Of a stretch of 64,000 bases of DNA, positions 36,100 to 49,107 are shown piece by piece. Every line of letters begins with the position of its first letter. Position 1 is the first letter of the stretch. The notes beneath the pieces are model-generated. The model saw nothing but the letters and a program-made list of their open reading frames with translations, made no database searches and had not been told where the DNA came from. The DNA is taken from positions 124,001 through 188,000 of the forward strand of contig SPDT01000008.1 of the NCBI GenBank assembly GCA_008477525.1, given 5' to 3'. Source of the DNA: Hypomyces perniciosus (Eukaryota > Ascomycota > Sordariomycetes > Hypocreales > Hypocreaceae). A program made the position numbers and the translations under genes.

Positions 36100-39000
36100 C
36101 TATTAATTTTATTAATTCCCTATATATACTAAAATAGTTAGCCTTATTAATAACATTAACTTTAACTTTAACGAAAAGTAAATTATTACTTTAGTTAATT
36201 AATTAATATAGTTAATTATAAAGTAAATAAATGCTATTATATAAGCGTTTAATATTAAAAGGAATAATATAAAGGAAGCGCTGCCTCCGTTATAGATTAG
36301 CGCGCTATATTAAAAGAGGCAGAAACCTTTTCCTAACCCTTTAAAGTTCTTAAGGAAATAAAGCAAATATATAGTTCTGGCGCAGTAAATATATAATAAA
36401 ATAGCTTTTAATAAATATTTTTATATAGGCAATAAAGATTTTTAATATTTTATTAATACCTGGCTTAAAACTAAGCCCTAGTAAATAATAGCTATTTATT
36501 ACTCTTTAAGTAAGCAAGGAGGCAGATATAACCTCTAAGACCTTATAATATACCTTAACTAAAGCCATAAGGATTAAGGTCTTTGGCTTATACTAGTAAA
36601 AAGCTTTAAATATTATAATAAAAAAAGGGAGCCAGTTTTTTATCTTTTTTACTAAAGTTTAAATAAAAGCGCTTTAAAGCTAGTAAAGAAAATTAAATAG
36701 ATTAGGTAAAGATTATTTTCTTTAAAGGAGCCTTTTCTTTAAAGCTATAATATAGTTTAGTGATAGTTAACCTTTTATTAAATTATAACTTTTAATTAAA
36801 GTAAATTTAAAATATTATTAGTAAAATTAAATAATTAAACTATAATAAATCTACTATACTTATAAAGGCTGCCTCCTTTATAATAAATAAAGGTTTAAAG
36901 AATATAAAAGCTAAAAGCAATAAATGCATTAAGTATTATACTTATAACTATAAAAGGGATATATAAATAACTGGTATTAACTATATTAAAAATTAATAAT
37001 ATAAAGATTCCCTTTTAAATAAAAAGGGTTAAGTATACTTTTACTGTAATTCCTTTAAATATTTAGCTTAGGAATGCCTATAAGCTTTTAAAAAGAGATT
37101 TAAGGCTTATGTTAATAAAGTCTATAAAGTTAAAGTATAAATTTAAAAGGAACAGGAACCTTGAATAATTAACTTTAATAGTAATTGTAACTTTTTAATA
37201 GATTATTAAAAGAGTAGCTTTAATATAAAGTTAAGTATTAAAGCTAAATAAAGTAGAAATTAATAGCTAAAAAAAGTTTAAGCAATAAATAAATAATAAA
37301 TTAATAATAATATAGGCTAAAATAAAGAATATATAAATCTTTGCTTTATTTAATACTAGTTGCAATTACTATACTATTATAAAACACTCTTTTATAAAGA
37401 AACTTCGCTTTCTTTAAATTGCAATTAAACAATAGCAATTAAATAGCTTTTTTTAAAAAAGTCTATTAATAGCAATTAGCTTTATAGCTATAATCTATTT
37501 AAAGCTCTGCAGCTATATTTAATACTTATATATATATATAGCTAAAGGTTTGGATTATAACCTATTTGTTAGGAAACTATAAAGAAAAGAGAATAATATA
37601 ATTTATAATACTGCTAAATACTAAATCTTCTATTAAAAAGTAAATATTTAACTGTAATTTTTAGGCAATTTAAAACTTAAAGGTATATAAGCTATATAAG
37701 CTACTTAATTTATATTTACTTTAACCTTTAAAGTAAAATACTATTATATATAATAATTTAATAAAGAATATATATTTTATCTCTATACTATTATATTAAT
37801 AAATATTATAAAAAGAGCTATTAATATTATATAAAACCCTCTTTAATCTATTTAATAAAAGGTTTATTTATATTAGTAGCTTAACTGCTATTACGCTAAT
37901 ACTCTTTACTTGTAAGCTAAAAGGAAAAATATACTTTGATATAAATCACTATACTTTTAATATAATTATATAATAAAATTATTACCTTTTACCCCTATTT
38001 ATAAAAACATTAAGTAACCTCGCTTAAATAAAGTAATTTATTAAGCTAAATATAATAGCTGCTTTTTATAAAATTTATATTATATAAAGGGATAAATATA
38101 AAACTATATTTTATATATATTATAGATTATATAAATAAAAACTTATATTATTTAAGTTTATTAGCGCTTTAGTAATATTTTAATAGTTTATTAACTGGAT
38201 ACTTTGCCCTTTTTTAAATAATTTTACTACTATATATATTAATAATATCTTAATATATTTAAATGGCTTATTTAAAGATTATATAAAGAAAGTATAATAT
38301 ATACTGTACGGTCTTATAGATACTAGCTTATACTTTAACCTAGTAAAATATTTCTTTACTTAAAAAGAGGTTAAATACTTTAACTTTATTATTTAAGCAG
38401 GAAAAGGTATTGCTTATAACTTTAAAAAGCAGTAAATAATATATAAATAAATAGCCCCTATATTAATAATAAATATATAAAGCTTTTTTAGATTCGCTAA
38501 CTATTACTGTATTTTTATCTTTAGCTTTTTATATATAGCACTCCCCTTTACCTATTTAATAAAAAAAAGGGTTCCCTTTTAATAAAAAGATAATAAAGAA
38601 GCTGCTTTTAAAGAATTAAAGCACTGCTTCTATAAAGCTTTAATGCTTTAGGTATAAGACTTAAGTAAAAACATATTTATTAAACCTAACTATTTTAAAT
38701 ATACACTTAAAGGTATATTATTATAAAAGGATAAACAGGGAAAATACAATACTATTATATATTATTTACAGAAATTAAATTTCATTAAATATAATTACTT
38801 AATTTATAATAAAGAGATATTAGCTACTATTTACTATTTAAAAGAATAAAAGGCTAAGCTATAAAGCTATAGACCTTTTACTATAATTTTAAACTATAAG
38901 AATTTGCAGTACTTTATAACGCGCTAAAAGCTTTTAAGGAAAATAGACTTATTAAGTTAAATTCCTTTTGCAATTTAATATAATGATATAGTACTAGCCT

Positions 39001-40489
39001 AACAGTAAAACAGTTATCTTTAATACTTTTCGTTATTAAAAATAAAACTAGCTAAAATATAAGGATAATAAATAGGAGTAAAGCTGCTATATATAGCTGC
39101 TCCCTATAATTTTAAAAGTAATCTGCTAGCTAAAAGTTATTAATATCTTAATCCTTTAAATATAAGTATTTAATAATAACGTAAAACTGCAGTAATGTTA
39201 AGACTAATTAATATAAGCTGACTTTAATTATTAAAAGGCTTATATAGCAGTAAAGCTAAAAAAATACAGCTTCCCCTTTAACCTTTACTTAAAGGTCTAG
39301 ATTATAAAATACGCGATTAATAAATAATCCTATTTTACCTTCTACAATTAAATTTAAGTTTTAGTAAAAGTAAATAAAGCAGGGATTATACTGTATATAT
39401 ATATTATATAAGCTAAGTCTAATATAGTAATAGCCGGCTATTTTAGTCGAGATAGCACTTTCGCGATTATAGCTTAAAGATTTTATTAGCCTAGCCTTTT
39501 TTAAACTATACAGCAATTTACAAGGAACTGCAGTATTTACAGAAAAGGGTATACTTAAAGGACCTAAAAGCATAGCCTTTTTAAACCTTTACTAATCCCG
39601 TTATATATATACAGCAACTTAGTAATAGATTTTATTATTAAACTTCCTTTAATTAATCGTTTTAATGCCTAATATTTATAGGTAATAGTAAACTAGTTTA
39701 TTAAAGCTATTATATTAGAAGTTATAAAAAATATAAAAGTAAAAGCTTATATGCAGGGTTTCCTTTAATACTACTATTAATTCTATAGTATACTTAAGTC
39801 TATAGTAAATAATAAAGGGTTTAATTAAACTTGTAAATTTTAAGCAGTATTCTATTAATTAATGGGAGTAAAGTAATAATTTAATATTATAGATTACCTG
39901 TAGACTAATAGTAGCCTAAAATTAATAAATTAAAAGATTTAAATATACTTATAAGTATATATTAACTATAGTTAAAGGGATTAAAGGAATTAGCTTTTAG
40001 CAGTTTAATTAATACTAAATAACTATATAAACTCTGCAATTTAGTTATGCCCCTTTTTCTTTAAATATAGCTACTATATTAAAGTATTTTTATTATATTG
40101 CAGTTAAAATGCAAAGCAGGAAACTAGAAATCTAGATAAGCGTTAAGTAGAAAAACTGCTTTAGCGCCTAAAAGATATTACTTCTTTTATATAAGCTAAT
40201 TTAATAGCAATACAGCAGTAATATAAAAACGCTTTTAATAAATATAAAGGACCTGCTAAAAGGTTTAAGGTTAAAGATAAAGTATAGCTTTACTTTAACA
40301 ACTATAAATCCCTGCGCTTTAGCAAAAAGCTAAATACTCTTTACTATAAATACTTAATAATAAAAGTGTTTAACCCCTATATAGTTGAGCTAAATATGCC
40401 TATAGGAATCTATCTGCACTTTTATATTAACCTGCTATAATAAGCAGCAAATAACCCTTTACCTAGGCAGTAGAATAAGAACTTTTAAC
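36100..40489 (+). pseudogene. Gypsy-B: RIP-inactivated Ty3/gypsy gag-pol, truncated at its 3' end
   Basis: Dead polyprotein on the plus strand. A gag-like region covers about 36,100-37,300 with a mutated CCHC at about 37,040. The RT lies at about 37,990-38,420 (TTIYINNILIYLNG, a converted YIDDILIYS box, near 38,225-38,270). The RNase H lies near 38,560-38,960. The integrase lies at 39,300-40,450, and its C-terminal motif survives as LHFYINLL, from the usual HPVFHVSLL. Translation stops abruptly in a mutated DPLPGQ motif at the Gypsy-A2 LTR. The expected chromodomain-type tail does not reappear beyond 47,632, so the 3' end seems lost rather than merely displaced. Confidence 0.85.
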
Positions 40490-40751
40490 TGTTAGGAGAC
40501 TAGAAGCTCCAGGGCTTTTATAATATTACATAGGCCGGAATGCACATATAAGAGTAACTATAGTCCCTAAAGATATAGAACTTCAGAGACTAGTAAACTA
40601 CTGCTGCTATAGCTAACTATTAGTTTTTAACTTATTCCCTATTTATTACTACCTATTTCTCTTTTAAGTAATTGCTCTTTAACCTCCTTTATTTTTCTTT
40701 AAAGTTACAGCCCCTCGCCTAATCCATTTACTTTAAAGAAGGTCTTTAATA
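40490..40751 (+). repeat. Gypsy-A2 5' LTR (262 bp)
   Basis: Starts TGTTAGGAGACTAGAAGC and ends GGTCTTTAATA. It is RIP-mutated, mostly in its right half. Confidence 0.9.
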
Positions 40752-43700
40752 TATTAATCTTTTATTATTCTTAATAAAAGTAAAAAGACTATTAAAGTTA
40801 AAGATACGTTTAATAGTAAATAATTAGCTTATTTTTAGTAAAGAGGCTATATTTTAAATATAAAGACCTTTAAATAAAGCTACTTTTTTAAATTATTAAC
40901 TAGGCCTTTTAAATAGTACTTTATTTAAAGAAAAGAAACTTAATATTTATATTTAATAAATAAAATATAAGCAGTAAATACACTTAAAGAGGAAATATTT
41001 AAATACTTTTTTTAAAGGGAAAACCCTTTTTTTAAACTTTTAGAGATTAAAGGTTTATCGCTTATAACTAGTTTATTATATACTATTAATTTAAAATAAC
41101 TTTATAAAGGCAATTAAAGTAAAGTGTAAATTTAAACCTTTTATTATAAAGGAAAGTATTAAATAAAACTATAGACTTTTTTTACCATAATTAAAAGGCA
41201 GTTTAAATTATCCTTAAATACATTTTTTTAAATAGCTTATAAAATTACTTATACTGCTTTTTACTTAAAAAGAGATATTTAATACAATAAGTTTATTATT
41301 TTAAAGAAAAAGGCAGATCTATTAAATTAATTATTTAAAATAAATTTTATTAATAGCTTAAAAACAATAATCGTAATAGCTTAACTAAATACTATAAAAT
41401 AACTTTATAGATCTTTTACTTATATTAAGCTACTAGATAAAGTTTTTAGTTATTCCTTTTTTAATTTAAGATTATTAAAAGCGAGTTCTTTAAAGTAACC
41501 CCTTTATAGGTTAAGATTTATATATTTTTATAATACTTTTCCACTATAATAAATAAATAAATACTTTACTATAGAATCCCTATAATTTAATAAGAGTTAA
41601 TTTATAATAATATAATTACGAAGACTTTTATATATACTTATACTAATAATATAAATAGCTTTTAACAGGAATCTTAATTTTAAAGAAAATATAAAAAGAC
41701 CAGACCTATTAGTTAGCAGGGATTGTACTAGGATTATACCGCTAATACTATAAAGAATATAATAATTAAAGTATCTAGAGGTTTAAAGGAACCGAGAAAC
41801 TTATTAAATTTAATAATTTATTAAAAATATAGTAATCTTTACTATAAGACCTTTTCTTAAGCTTGTAATTATATAAAATATAATAGTAAGCACTATTTTA
41901 CTAAAAAGTATAATAACCTTATTTAATTATACTTTATTAGTAGAAATACTAAACCTGCAGTTTATTAAGCCTAAAAATATAATTACTATATAAATCTACT
42001 TATAAAACAATTAAAGAAAATGCAGCTAAATCGCCACTAATAGTATATAAATACCCTATTTAATCCCAGCAGTAATATTTATATTATCGCTTTATAATAG
42101 AAAAATCAATTAAAAAGTTTATTACTAGCTTCTAAATTTACTGTTATTTTCTTAGGTATTTCTACTATAACTTATAGCTATTTAGATATATTTATAAAGA
42201 TAATTAATAATTAAAGAGTAAAGAAAAAGTAGCTACTTTATTATATTATTACTAATAGCCTAAAAGACTTTATTTTAAAAAGACTTTAATTTTAAGAAGT
42301 TAATCCCACCCTTTTATAAAAGTATAATTAATAGAATTATCTTTTAACTAGGGATTCTATTACTTTAATAGCCTTTAAGAGGCAGCTATAATAAACTATT
42401 AAAGAAATTTAAATAGCTTTTATATTAGTAACTGAGGAAAAGCTAAAAGTTAAGTTAAAAGCTTTAAAAAACCTACTATCTCTTAACTTTAATAAAGCTA
42501 CTTCTTTGAAAAACTATAAATTAGCCTTATATTTAAAACTTCTTCTTATATATTATAAGTTTATTAATATCTTTATTATAATAGAAGCTGCTAATATATT
42601 AGTAAATTAATAATATACTATTAAATTAAAAGATAGGAAAATGCCTCTATAAAGTCCTATCTATAACCTAGCACTTAAAGAGCTAGAAGCTTTCTGTAAG
42701 TATTTAGAAAAAGCATTATAGAATATATAGATTCGGTAATCTGTTAGTCTTGCAGGTACCCCTATAATCTTTATATTAAAGAAAGGTAGTAAAGTGTAAT
42801 TATATATTAATTTCTATACTTTAAATAAAATAATTTAAAAAAACTGTATTTTTTTACTATTAATCTTTAAGATCTTTAATAGACTTTTATATATTAAAAC
42901 TTTTATTAAATTTAATTTAAAGGATATATATTACTAGATACCTATCCGCAAAAAAGATAAATAAAAGACAGTATTTTACTGCCAATATAGATACTTTAAA
43001 TATAATATTATACTATTTAGCTTTATAAATTTCCCTATAACTTTTTAGCAATATATTACTAATACACTATAAAATCTAATTAATTTTATTTATATTATAT
43101 ATTTTAATAATATACTAATCTATAGCCGCACTCTTAAAAACTATATACAGTATATTCGCTCAGTTTTCAAGAAGTTATCAAATATAAAGCTATATATTAA
43201 TATTAATAAATACATCTTTTATATTACTTTAATACCTTTCTTTAAATATATTATTATACTTAATAGAATTAAAATAAAATAGATATGTATTTAAATTATT
43301 ATTAAATAGCTAGTACCTAAAAGCGTTTATAATATCTTTATATTTTTAAGATTTATAAAGGTTTACTATTACTTTATTAAAGATTATATTAAAATTACAG
43401 TACTGTTAATAAATCTTACTTATAAAAAGCGAAAAGGTTTTTTACAGCTATAACCTAGTACTTTTAAAGCTTTGTAATAACTTAAAAGAAAGTTTTTAAC
43501 AAAATTTATTTTAATATATTATAACTTAAAGGCGCTAATTTATATAAGACAGATATATTAAACTATATAATTAAAGCAGTATTAACTTAATATTAGTAAA
43601 ATGCCTAGTACCTTATGGTATATATATTAAAAAAGCTAAATAGTTTTAAATTATATTATTATACCCTTAATATTAAACTTTTTACTATTATAAAGCCTTT

Positions 43701-46478
43701 TTAAATATAAAGATATTATTTAACTTTTATAGGTATAAAGATTTAAGTTATAATAAACTATTTTAATTACTATTACTTTATAGATAAGCAGAAGCTTTTA
43801 TACTAATAACTAAAGACTTTTAATAAGTTAACTTTATTTAATTTTTGCATTAAATATAGGCTAAAGAAGTTTAACTTTATTAATACTTTATCTTAATGCT
43901 TTAATTTTTATAATTCTATTAAGATTAAAGAATTGCAGTAAGGCTATATATTAATGATTTTATAGTGTTTTTATAATATAAAAGCTAATAGCCTATATAA
44001 ACTAAAGGGATCTGCAATAGTATACTATAATAATAAAAAATATATAAAGTCGCCTATAAATCAAAGCGTTACTTTAGTATTGCCTTAAAGTAAAGGATAA
44101 GGACTAGATATTATTTAATAAATAGCCTACCTGCAAAATATAGTAGCTAGAGTTATAACTGCTAGTTTACAGGTTATATAGTAGACTACTGTAAGTTTAC
44201 CGCTAAAACTATAAAAGTCTTTACATTTAGCTATCCTATAAGTTTAATAAAGAGATTCCTTTATTTAATTAAAGGTTTAAAGCTAAAGACTAGTTAATAT
44301 ATCTTATAGTAATAATTAAATTATTAGTAATAACTAGTTAATTTACTATTAAAGTAAAGTTTATATACTAATAAGTCTTTATATTAAAATTTTAATATTA
44401 CTTTATAATAATCTAACTACTAAATACTAAAAAGTTAATTATAGTTTAAAATGCATTATATTAACCTATGATTAGTAAAGTATAAAATAAAATATTAAGC
44501 GCTATATATCTATATATTATATTTACTAAATAATAAAAGCAAAAACCTATAAACTTTACAGTAAATTTACTTTATTATTAATACTAGAAAGACCTTTTAA
44601 AGAAATTTCTATTGATTTTATTATAGATTTACCAGAAATCCTAAACTATAAAGGTAAACACTTATATAATATAATTTTTATTATTATTAATTAATATATA
44701 AAATATACCCTATATATACCTATAATAGTATATATTATAAGCAGCAGAGTCGCTAACCTTTTTATAAAATATATTTACTTAATTTTTAAAATACTATAAG
44801 GAATTATCTTTAATAGAGATTAATTATTTAAATCTGGATTTTAGTGAAATTTCTATTACCTATTTACTTATAAATAGCAATTTAGCACCACTTTTTACTT
44901 AACGACTAATAATTCAACTAAATAGCAGAATTAAGCCTTAAAACATGATTTACATTCTTTTTACAGTAAACAATAAAATAATTAACTTTAAAAATTATCT
45001 TTTACTTAATTTATATATAATAGTACTATATATTCTATAACTAGCTATTTACTAGCTTTTATACTGCTAAGCTATAAGCCTTACACTCTAGGTTATAATA
45101 GAATAGCTTATTATAAATATTATACTAATATTATTATAAAGGTAGAAAAGCTTTAAATTACCTATAAAATAGTTAAATAAACTCTATAATAAAGCTAAAA
45201 AGAAATATAAAAAGTAGTATAATACTTATTAACTTAAAAAGAAATTTACTATTAGCGACTAGGTATTACTTTCTATAAAATACCTAAAACTCTAGCAACC
45301 TAGTAAAAAGCTCGCTAAACAGTATATTAATCCCTATTAAATTAAACGCTAAATTAAAATAAATAGACTAATATATTAACTTTATTTTCTATCTTTTATT
45401 AAAGTTTATAATGTTTTTAATATTATAAATCTTAAACTATATTATAGCTATAAAGGAAAACCTTTTAAGCTAATAAATTACCCTTTTAGCGCTAAAAAGA
45501 CATTTAAAGTTAAAAAAATCATTAATTACAAATATAAAGGGATATAATACTTATATTTAATTAAATAAAAAAACTATTTAACGATTAATAATATTTAATA
45601 AAAGAAAAGTGATTTTATTAATATTAAATTAATTTAAAAGTATAAGCAGTAATTTACTAGTAAATAATTAGCTACTGCTACTAAGCGTTATAAAGTTAAA
45701 GGGAGCGGGGTATTGCATAGTTCTAACCAGTTAATTAAAAATAGAAAACCAACTTATAATAGTGTATATCTTACAGCAAATAAGCGGCAATACTATTACT
45801 AAGTAACAGGTAATTCTCTTTATCTTTAAACAGTACTTTATTGCAATATTTTATAGTAATAGGATATACTTAAAGAAATACAGGAAGTGTAATACGCGAG
45901 TATATTATATAATAATTAACTAAAAACTGCCTATTATAAATAAAGAAATATATACTAAAATAAAAGTATATATAATAGTAGTAACAATAGTGAAAGAGTT
46001 TATTTAATTAAGAGTAACTTAAAGGTTTAAGCGCTTTAAGTTTTAGCAGTAATACTGCTTCTTTAATGTAAACTTTTTTTTTTACTCTTTAGCTAGGCTT
46101 AACTTTTATTGCATTAATATAGGGTTCTTTTTATATTAGACTTATAGTGGTGCTATTATAGACTGGTTATTTATTAGCCACTACTATACAGTAAAGAAGT
46201 AATACTAAAGCACTTGCCTTATCGACAGGGGACTTTTAAGAATATTAAATTAATGCCTTAATAGTATTAATAAATTAACAGGCGATTAGATTGCACGATT
46301 TATTGTTTAAGAAATAATAAAAATATTTCTTAAAAGCAGCTATACTAGGGCAGTTCTTTTCCTAACTTTATATTTTATTTAATTAAAAGGTTAAGATAAC
46401 GACAGTATAGGGCGGGGCATTTATAGCGAGTTAGCAGTGGCTAATAATTATATCTATATTAGAATATTTACTAGGTTA

Positions 46479-46556
46479 ATGATATGCAAAGTGTAGATGA
46501 AGAGGGAAGAAAGGAAGGAAGGAAGGAAAAGGACAATACACTATTTATGTATATCA
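46479..46556. mobile_element. 78-bp MITE-like insertion in Gypsy-A2
   Basis: Present in Gypsy-A2 only. The equivalent place in Gypsy-A1 (near 15,195) reads straight through. The insert has short inverted ends TGATAT...ATATCA, lies between GTTA tetranucleotides (46,475-46,478 and 46,557-46,560) and carries a (GGAA)n run at about 46,510-46,527. It splits the frame homologous to the 67-codon frame of Gypsy-A1. Too short to classify firmly; filler DNA from repair is an alternative. Confidence 0.4.
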
Positions 46557-47353
46557 GTTAAGTTGCCAGCAGCTTTATAGCATTTTGCTAGTAAAAGAGT
46601 AGTAATCTTAAGGGGAAGGTATTTTAATAGAGACGCAACTAAGATAACACTGGCTGTAAATAAAGACAGGCTCGCTATATTAAGGTTCTCGGATGCCGCA
46701 AAGTCGCTATTATTTTCTAAAACCAGGCTATAAGTGTATTAGATAGGAAGTTATAGTAAAGAATTAGCTAGAAAAGACTTATAAAGCGGCAATATCTATT
46801 ATAAAAGGAAAAAGAGAATTCATAGTAGTAGGCTAAACTAAAAAAAGAGAATTACTATTATATAATAAATTAACTGGTAATAAAAAGCGAAAGGAAGGAA
46901 TACTTATAGAGAAAATAGCTATATAGAGGGAAAGGGCAAGAAAAATAGAGAGAAATAAAAAGGAAAAAAAGAAGGAAAAGAGAAAAGTAAGTGGGAATTA
47001 AAGTTATAAGTAAAAAGAAAAGTAAGGCAAAAATGCATACAGTATACTTATATATAGTAGTAAATTAAGAGAAGAAAAATAAAGTGAATTATTTATATAT
47101 TAGCAGTAAAGGGTTAGCTTATTATATAGGATTTCTCTGCTACCCTTTAAGTCTAATTGCATAAAGGTATACTTTTAAACTATAGGGTTAGAAATTTTTT
47201 AGGCTATTAAATATATACCAAAGTGTTTAGGTCTAAAGCTTAAAGAAGCGTCTATATAGGAAATAGTTGCTGCTTAGTATAGCAATAAGGTATTAAAAGC
47301 TAGAAAGGAGCTGGTTAAATATAAAGCTTTTGCTGGTATTAAGGTTAATACTA

Positions 47354-47370
47354 TAAAAGGGGGGGCAGCC
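47354..47370 (+). promoter_or_regulatory. Gypsy-A2 polypurine tract
   Basis: TAAAAGGGGGGGCAGCC lies directly upstream of the 3' LTR. It is identical to the tract in Gypsy-A1 despite heavy mutation around it. Confidence 0.75.
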
Positions 47371-47632
47371 TATTAAAAAACTAGAAGCTTTAAGGCTTTT
47401 ATAATATTATATAGGCTGGAATATATATATAAAAGCAACTATAATCCTTAAAAATATAGAACTTTAAAGACTAGTAAACTACTGCTGCTACACCTAACTA
47501 TTAGTTTTTAACTTATTACCCGCTTATTAGCGCCTATTTCTCCTTTAAATAACTACTCTTTAACATCCTCTACTTTTCCCTAAGGTCGCAGCCCCTTGCC
47601 CGATCCGTCTGCCCGAAAGAGGGTCTCTGATA
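47371..47632 (+). repeat. Gypsy-A2 3' LTR (262 bp), mosaic damage
   Basis: Starts TATTAAAAAACTAGAAGC and ends GGTCTCTGATA. The left two thirds are TA-converted. The last 80 bp or so (from about 47,555) are nearly unmutated, for example GGTCGCAGCCCCTTGCCCGA. It lies about 190 bp from the gene-island boundary. Confidence 0.9.
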
Positions 47633-48360
47633 TTATATATTTTTATACTATTTTTCCATTTCACTTTCTAATAGGGTTAAGGTTATAATAGAAATAAGCT
47701 ATATTAATTCAATTAAATTATCCATAAATATATATATAGTGAAATACTTTAGTTAAACTTTTTAAAGATTAATAATAATAAAAGATATTAATAAATATCT
47801 ATTTTAAGATAATTTAGTGTTTTGGAAATGTGTTTTTGCGGTTAATCGTGCACCGTAACCTTCACCTAGCTGGCCAACCCTATACAGGAATACCACATTC
47901 ACCCATTTAAGAGGTTACTACTTTTGGCCACTATTAAACCTCATTTACATCAGCCGCCACATTGTCATGATGATTATCCCAGCTCGACACCACCCATTGT
48001 TTTTTTGTTAAAGAACAAACATCCATACACGCCATGTGTTAGGACTTACTCTCCCACCAGCAAGCAATAAGCACATTGCCAAATATCTTGGGGAACCCGT
48101 ATATCGAGTTCTCGGTGGATGTTCATGTTCAAGCAGTGGCGTCTGAGCAGATCATCAGCACTTGTATATGCATCGATTCCTGACAAATTATCCAGCTCTT
48201 GAAGACTCCAGTTAAAAGACCCTCTCTCAAGGCCTCGCGCCTTTTGACGTCTGAAATAACAGCGTTCATAGAGTCCTATTCAACAAGACCAAAATGTTGG
48301 GTGCTATTCTGAGTGACCCCTCCAGGCTGACCGATGTTTCCTGATTGAATGATGGCAATA
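47633..48360. other. Boundary between RIP-degraded DNA and the gene island
   Basis: To about 47,815 the sequence is AT-rich and unassigned. At about 47,820 composition changes abruptly to near 45-50 percent GC. No coding region with support was found between 47,820 and 48,360. The first few open codons on either strand have no recognisable product. Confidence 0.5.
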
Positions 48361-48374
48361 GGGTGGACGCCGGT

Positions 48375-48470
48375 ACCAGTTTGAACAATACTTCCCGGCT
48401 AAATAATAGTAGTAATAGGCTAAACAATGTTGCAAGGCTGAACGGCAGCGGCAGGTTGAACGATGCTCGC
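48375..48470. repeat. Imperfect short tandem repeat beside the NLR relic
   Basis: Degenerate units of roughly 15-20 bp around CAGG/CCGG-CTGAACAAT recur about five times (TTTGAACAATA, CTAAATAATAG, CTAAACAATGT, CTGAACGGCAG, TTGAACGATGC). Read on the minus strand the units give a repeating I-V-Q-P-like peptide with stops. They follow the PNP-like relic in the same direction and could be its decayed linker. Confidence 0.4.
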
Positions 48471-48539
48471 TATACCTTGGTAGAGACTGGAGAATCACTG
48501 ACCTGTAGGACTAAGCCCTTCGACTGCCGTCTCAGTATC

Positions 48540-48870
48540 AACCTATTCATTCGAATTCCGCCTGAAAAGGTTCTTGCATATGCAGCCGCTGATATTGCTG
48601 CATATCCCTATCACTGCTTAGTAGTCGCATATGCCCTGGATAACCAGGCAGGGGAAGTGGTTCATCAGCTCTGCCGCTTCCATTTCGAAACGCAGGACGC
48701 CCTTTTCCGCAGCCAGCTTGTCCCTAACCCAAGCATCTTTTACTGGCTAATTCGCCCACGCAATCGGGCCGTTATTGAAGGCCAGAATATCCTCGTTGTT
48801 GTCCTACCGACGCTTTCGTTGATTAGTCTTGACAGACCATCTGCAAAAACCCCCACGCACGGTATTGCCA
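48540..48870 (-). pseudogene. Relic of a nucleoside-phosphorylase (PNP_UDP) domain of a fungal NLR-type protein
   Basis: Minus-strand fragments match the C-terminal part of the phosphorylase-like domain at the N-terminus of many fungal NLR/STAND proteins. [20 protein letters not shown] is followed directly by [15 protein letters not shown] (48,628-48,735), and then, in another frame, GYAAISAAAYARTF (about 48,555-48,600). The family normally reads ...GICDYSD.HKN..W..YAA..AAAYAK, so a stop and a frameshift are present. No N-terminal half, NACHT/NB-ARC or repeat domain is attached. In intact proteins this domain is thought to act in non-self recognition or as an effector. Here it is dead. The 183-codon open frame on the opposite strand is a shadow. 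Confidence 0.75.
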
Positions 48871-49107
48871 TTAGAGGATGGGCAAGCATCGATTGATATC
48901 ATTTATCAGTGCTTTAGGCTGATCGCTTATATTTCTTCTGTAGTTTTGGGCTCCTTTCAACAATATTGCTAGTTGCCTCTCGATGTTCATAGTAATCAAT
49001 GCTCTTTTTAGGACGCTTATTCTTTCTTTCTTCCCGCTCTTTATGACTTCACTTCACATTTTTCAAACTACGTGATAGATTGATCGAAGCCACACTTGCC
49101 GATGTCT

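Larger units (their letters stand above)
40490..47632 (+). mobile_element. Gypsy-A2: second Ty3 chromovirus copy, 7,143 bp
   Basis: Co-linear with Gypsy-A1 but in the opposite orientation and without the TRIM. LTRs of 262 bp lie at 40,490-40,751 and 47,371-47,632. RT is at about 42,850-43,400, with FNNILIYSRTLKNYIQ near 43,105-43,150 (a converted LDDILIYS). RNase H follows to about 44,000. The integrase lies at 44,590-45,460 and a degraded chromodomain at 45,485-45,580. A polypurine tract AAAAGGGGGGGCAGCC precedes the 3' LTR. Flanking pentamers (TTAAC left, TTATA right) do not match, so the ends are probably not the original pair from one insertion. A 78-bp insertion at 46,479-46,556 is absent from Gypsy-A1. 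Confidence 0.92.

Noticed and set aside
39361..39573. 70-codon minus-strand frame
   Set aside because: Antisense to the Gypsy-B integrase.
48345..48896. 183-codon plus-strand open frame
   Set aside because: It lies antisense to the phosphorylase-like relic, whose family motifs are on the minus strand. The plus-strand product has repetitive RLNN-type sequence at its start and no recognisable domain.
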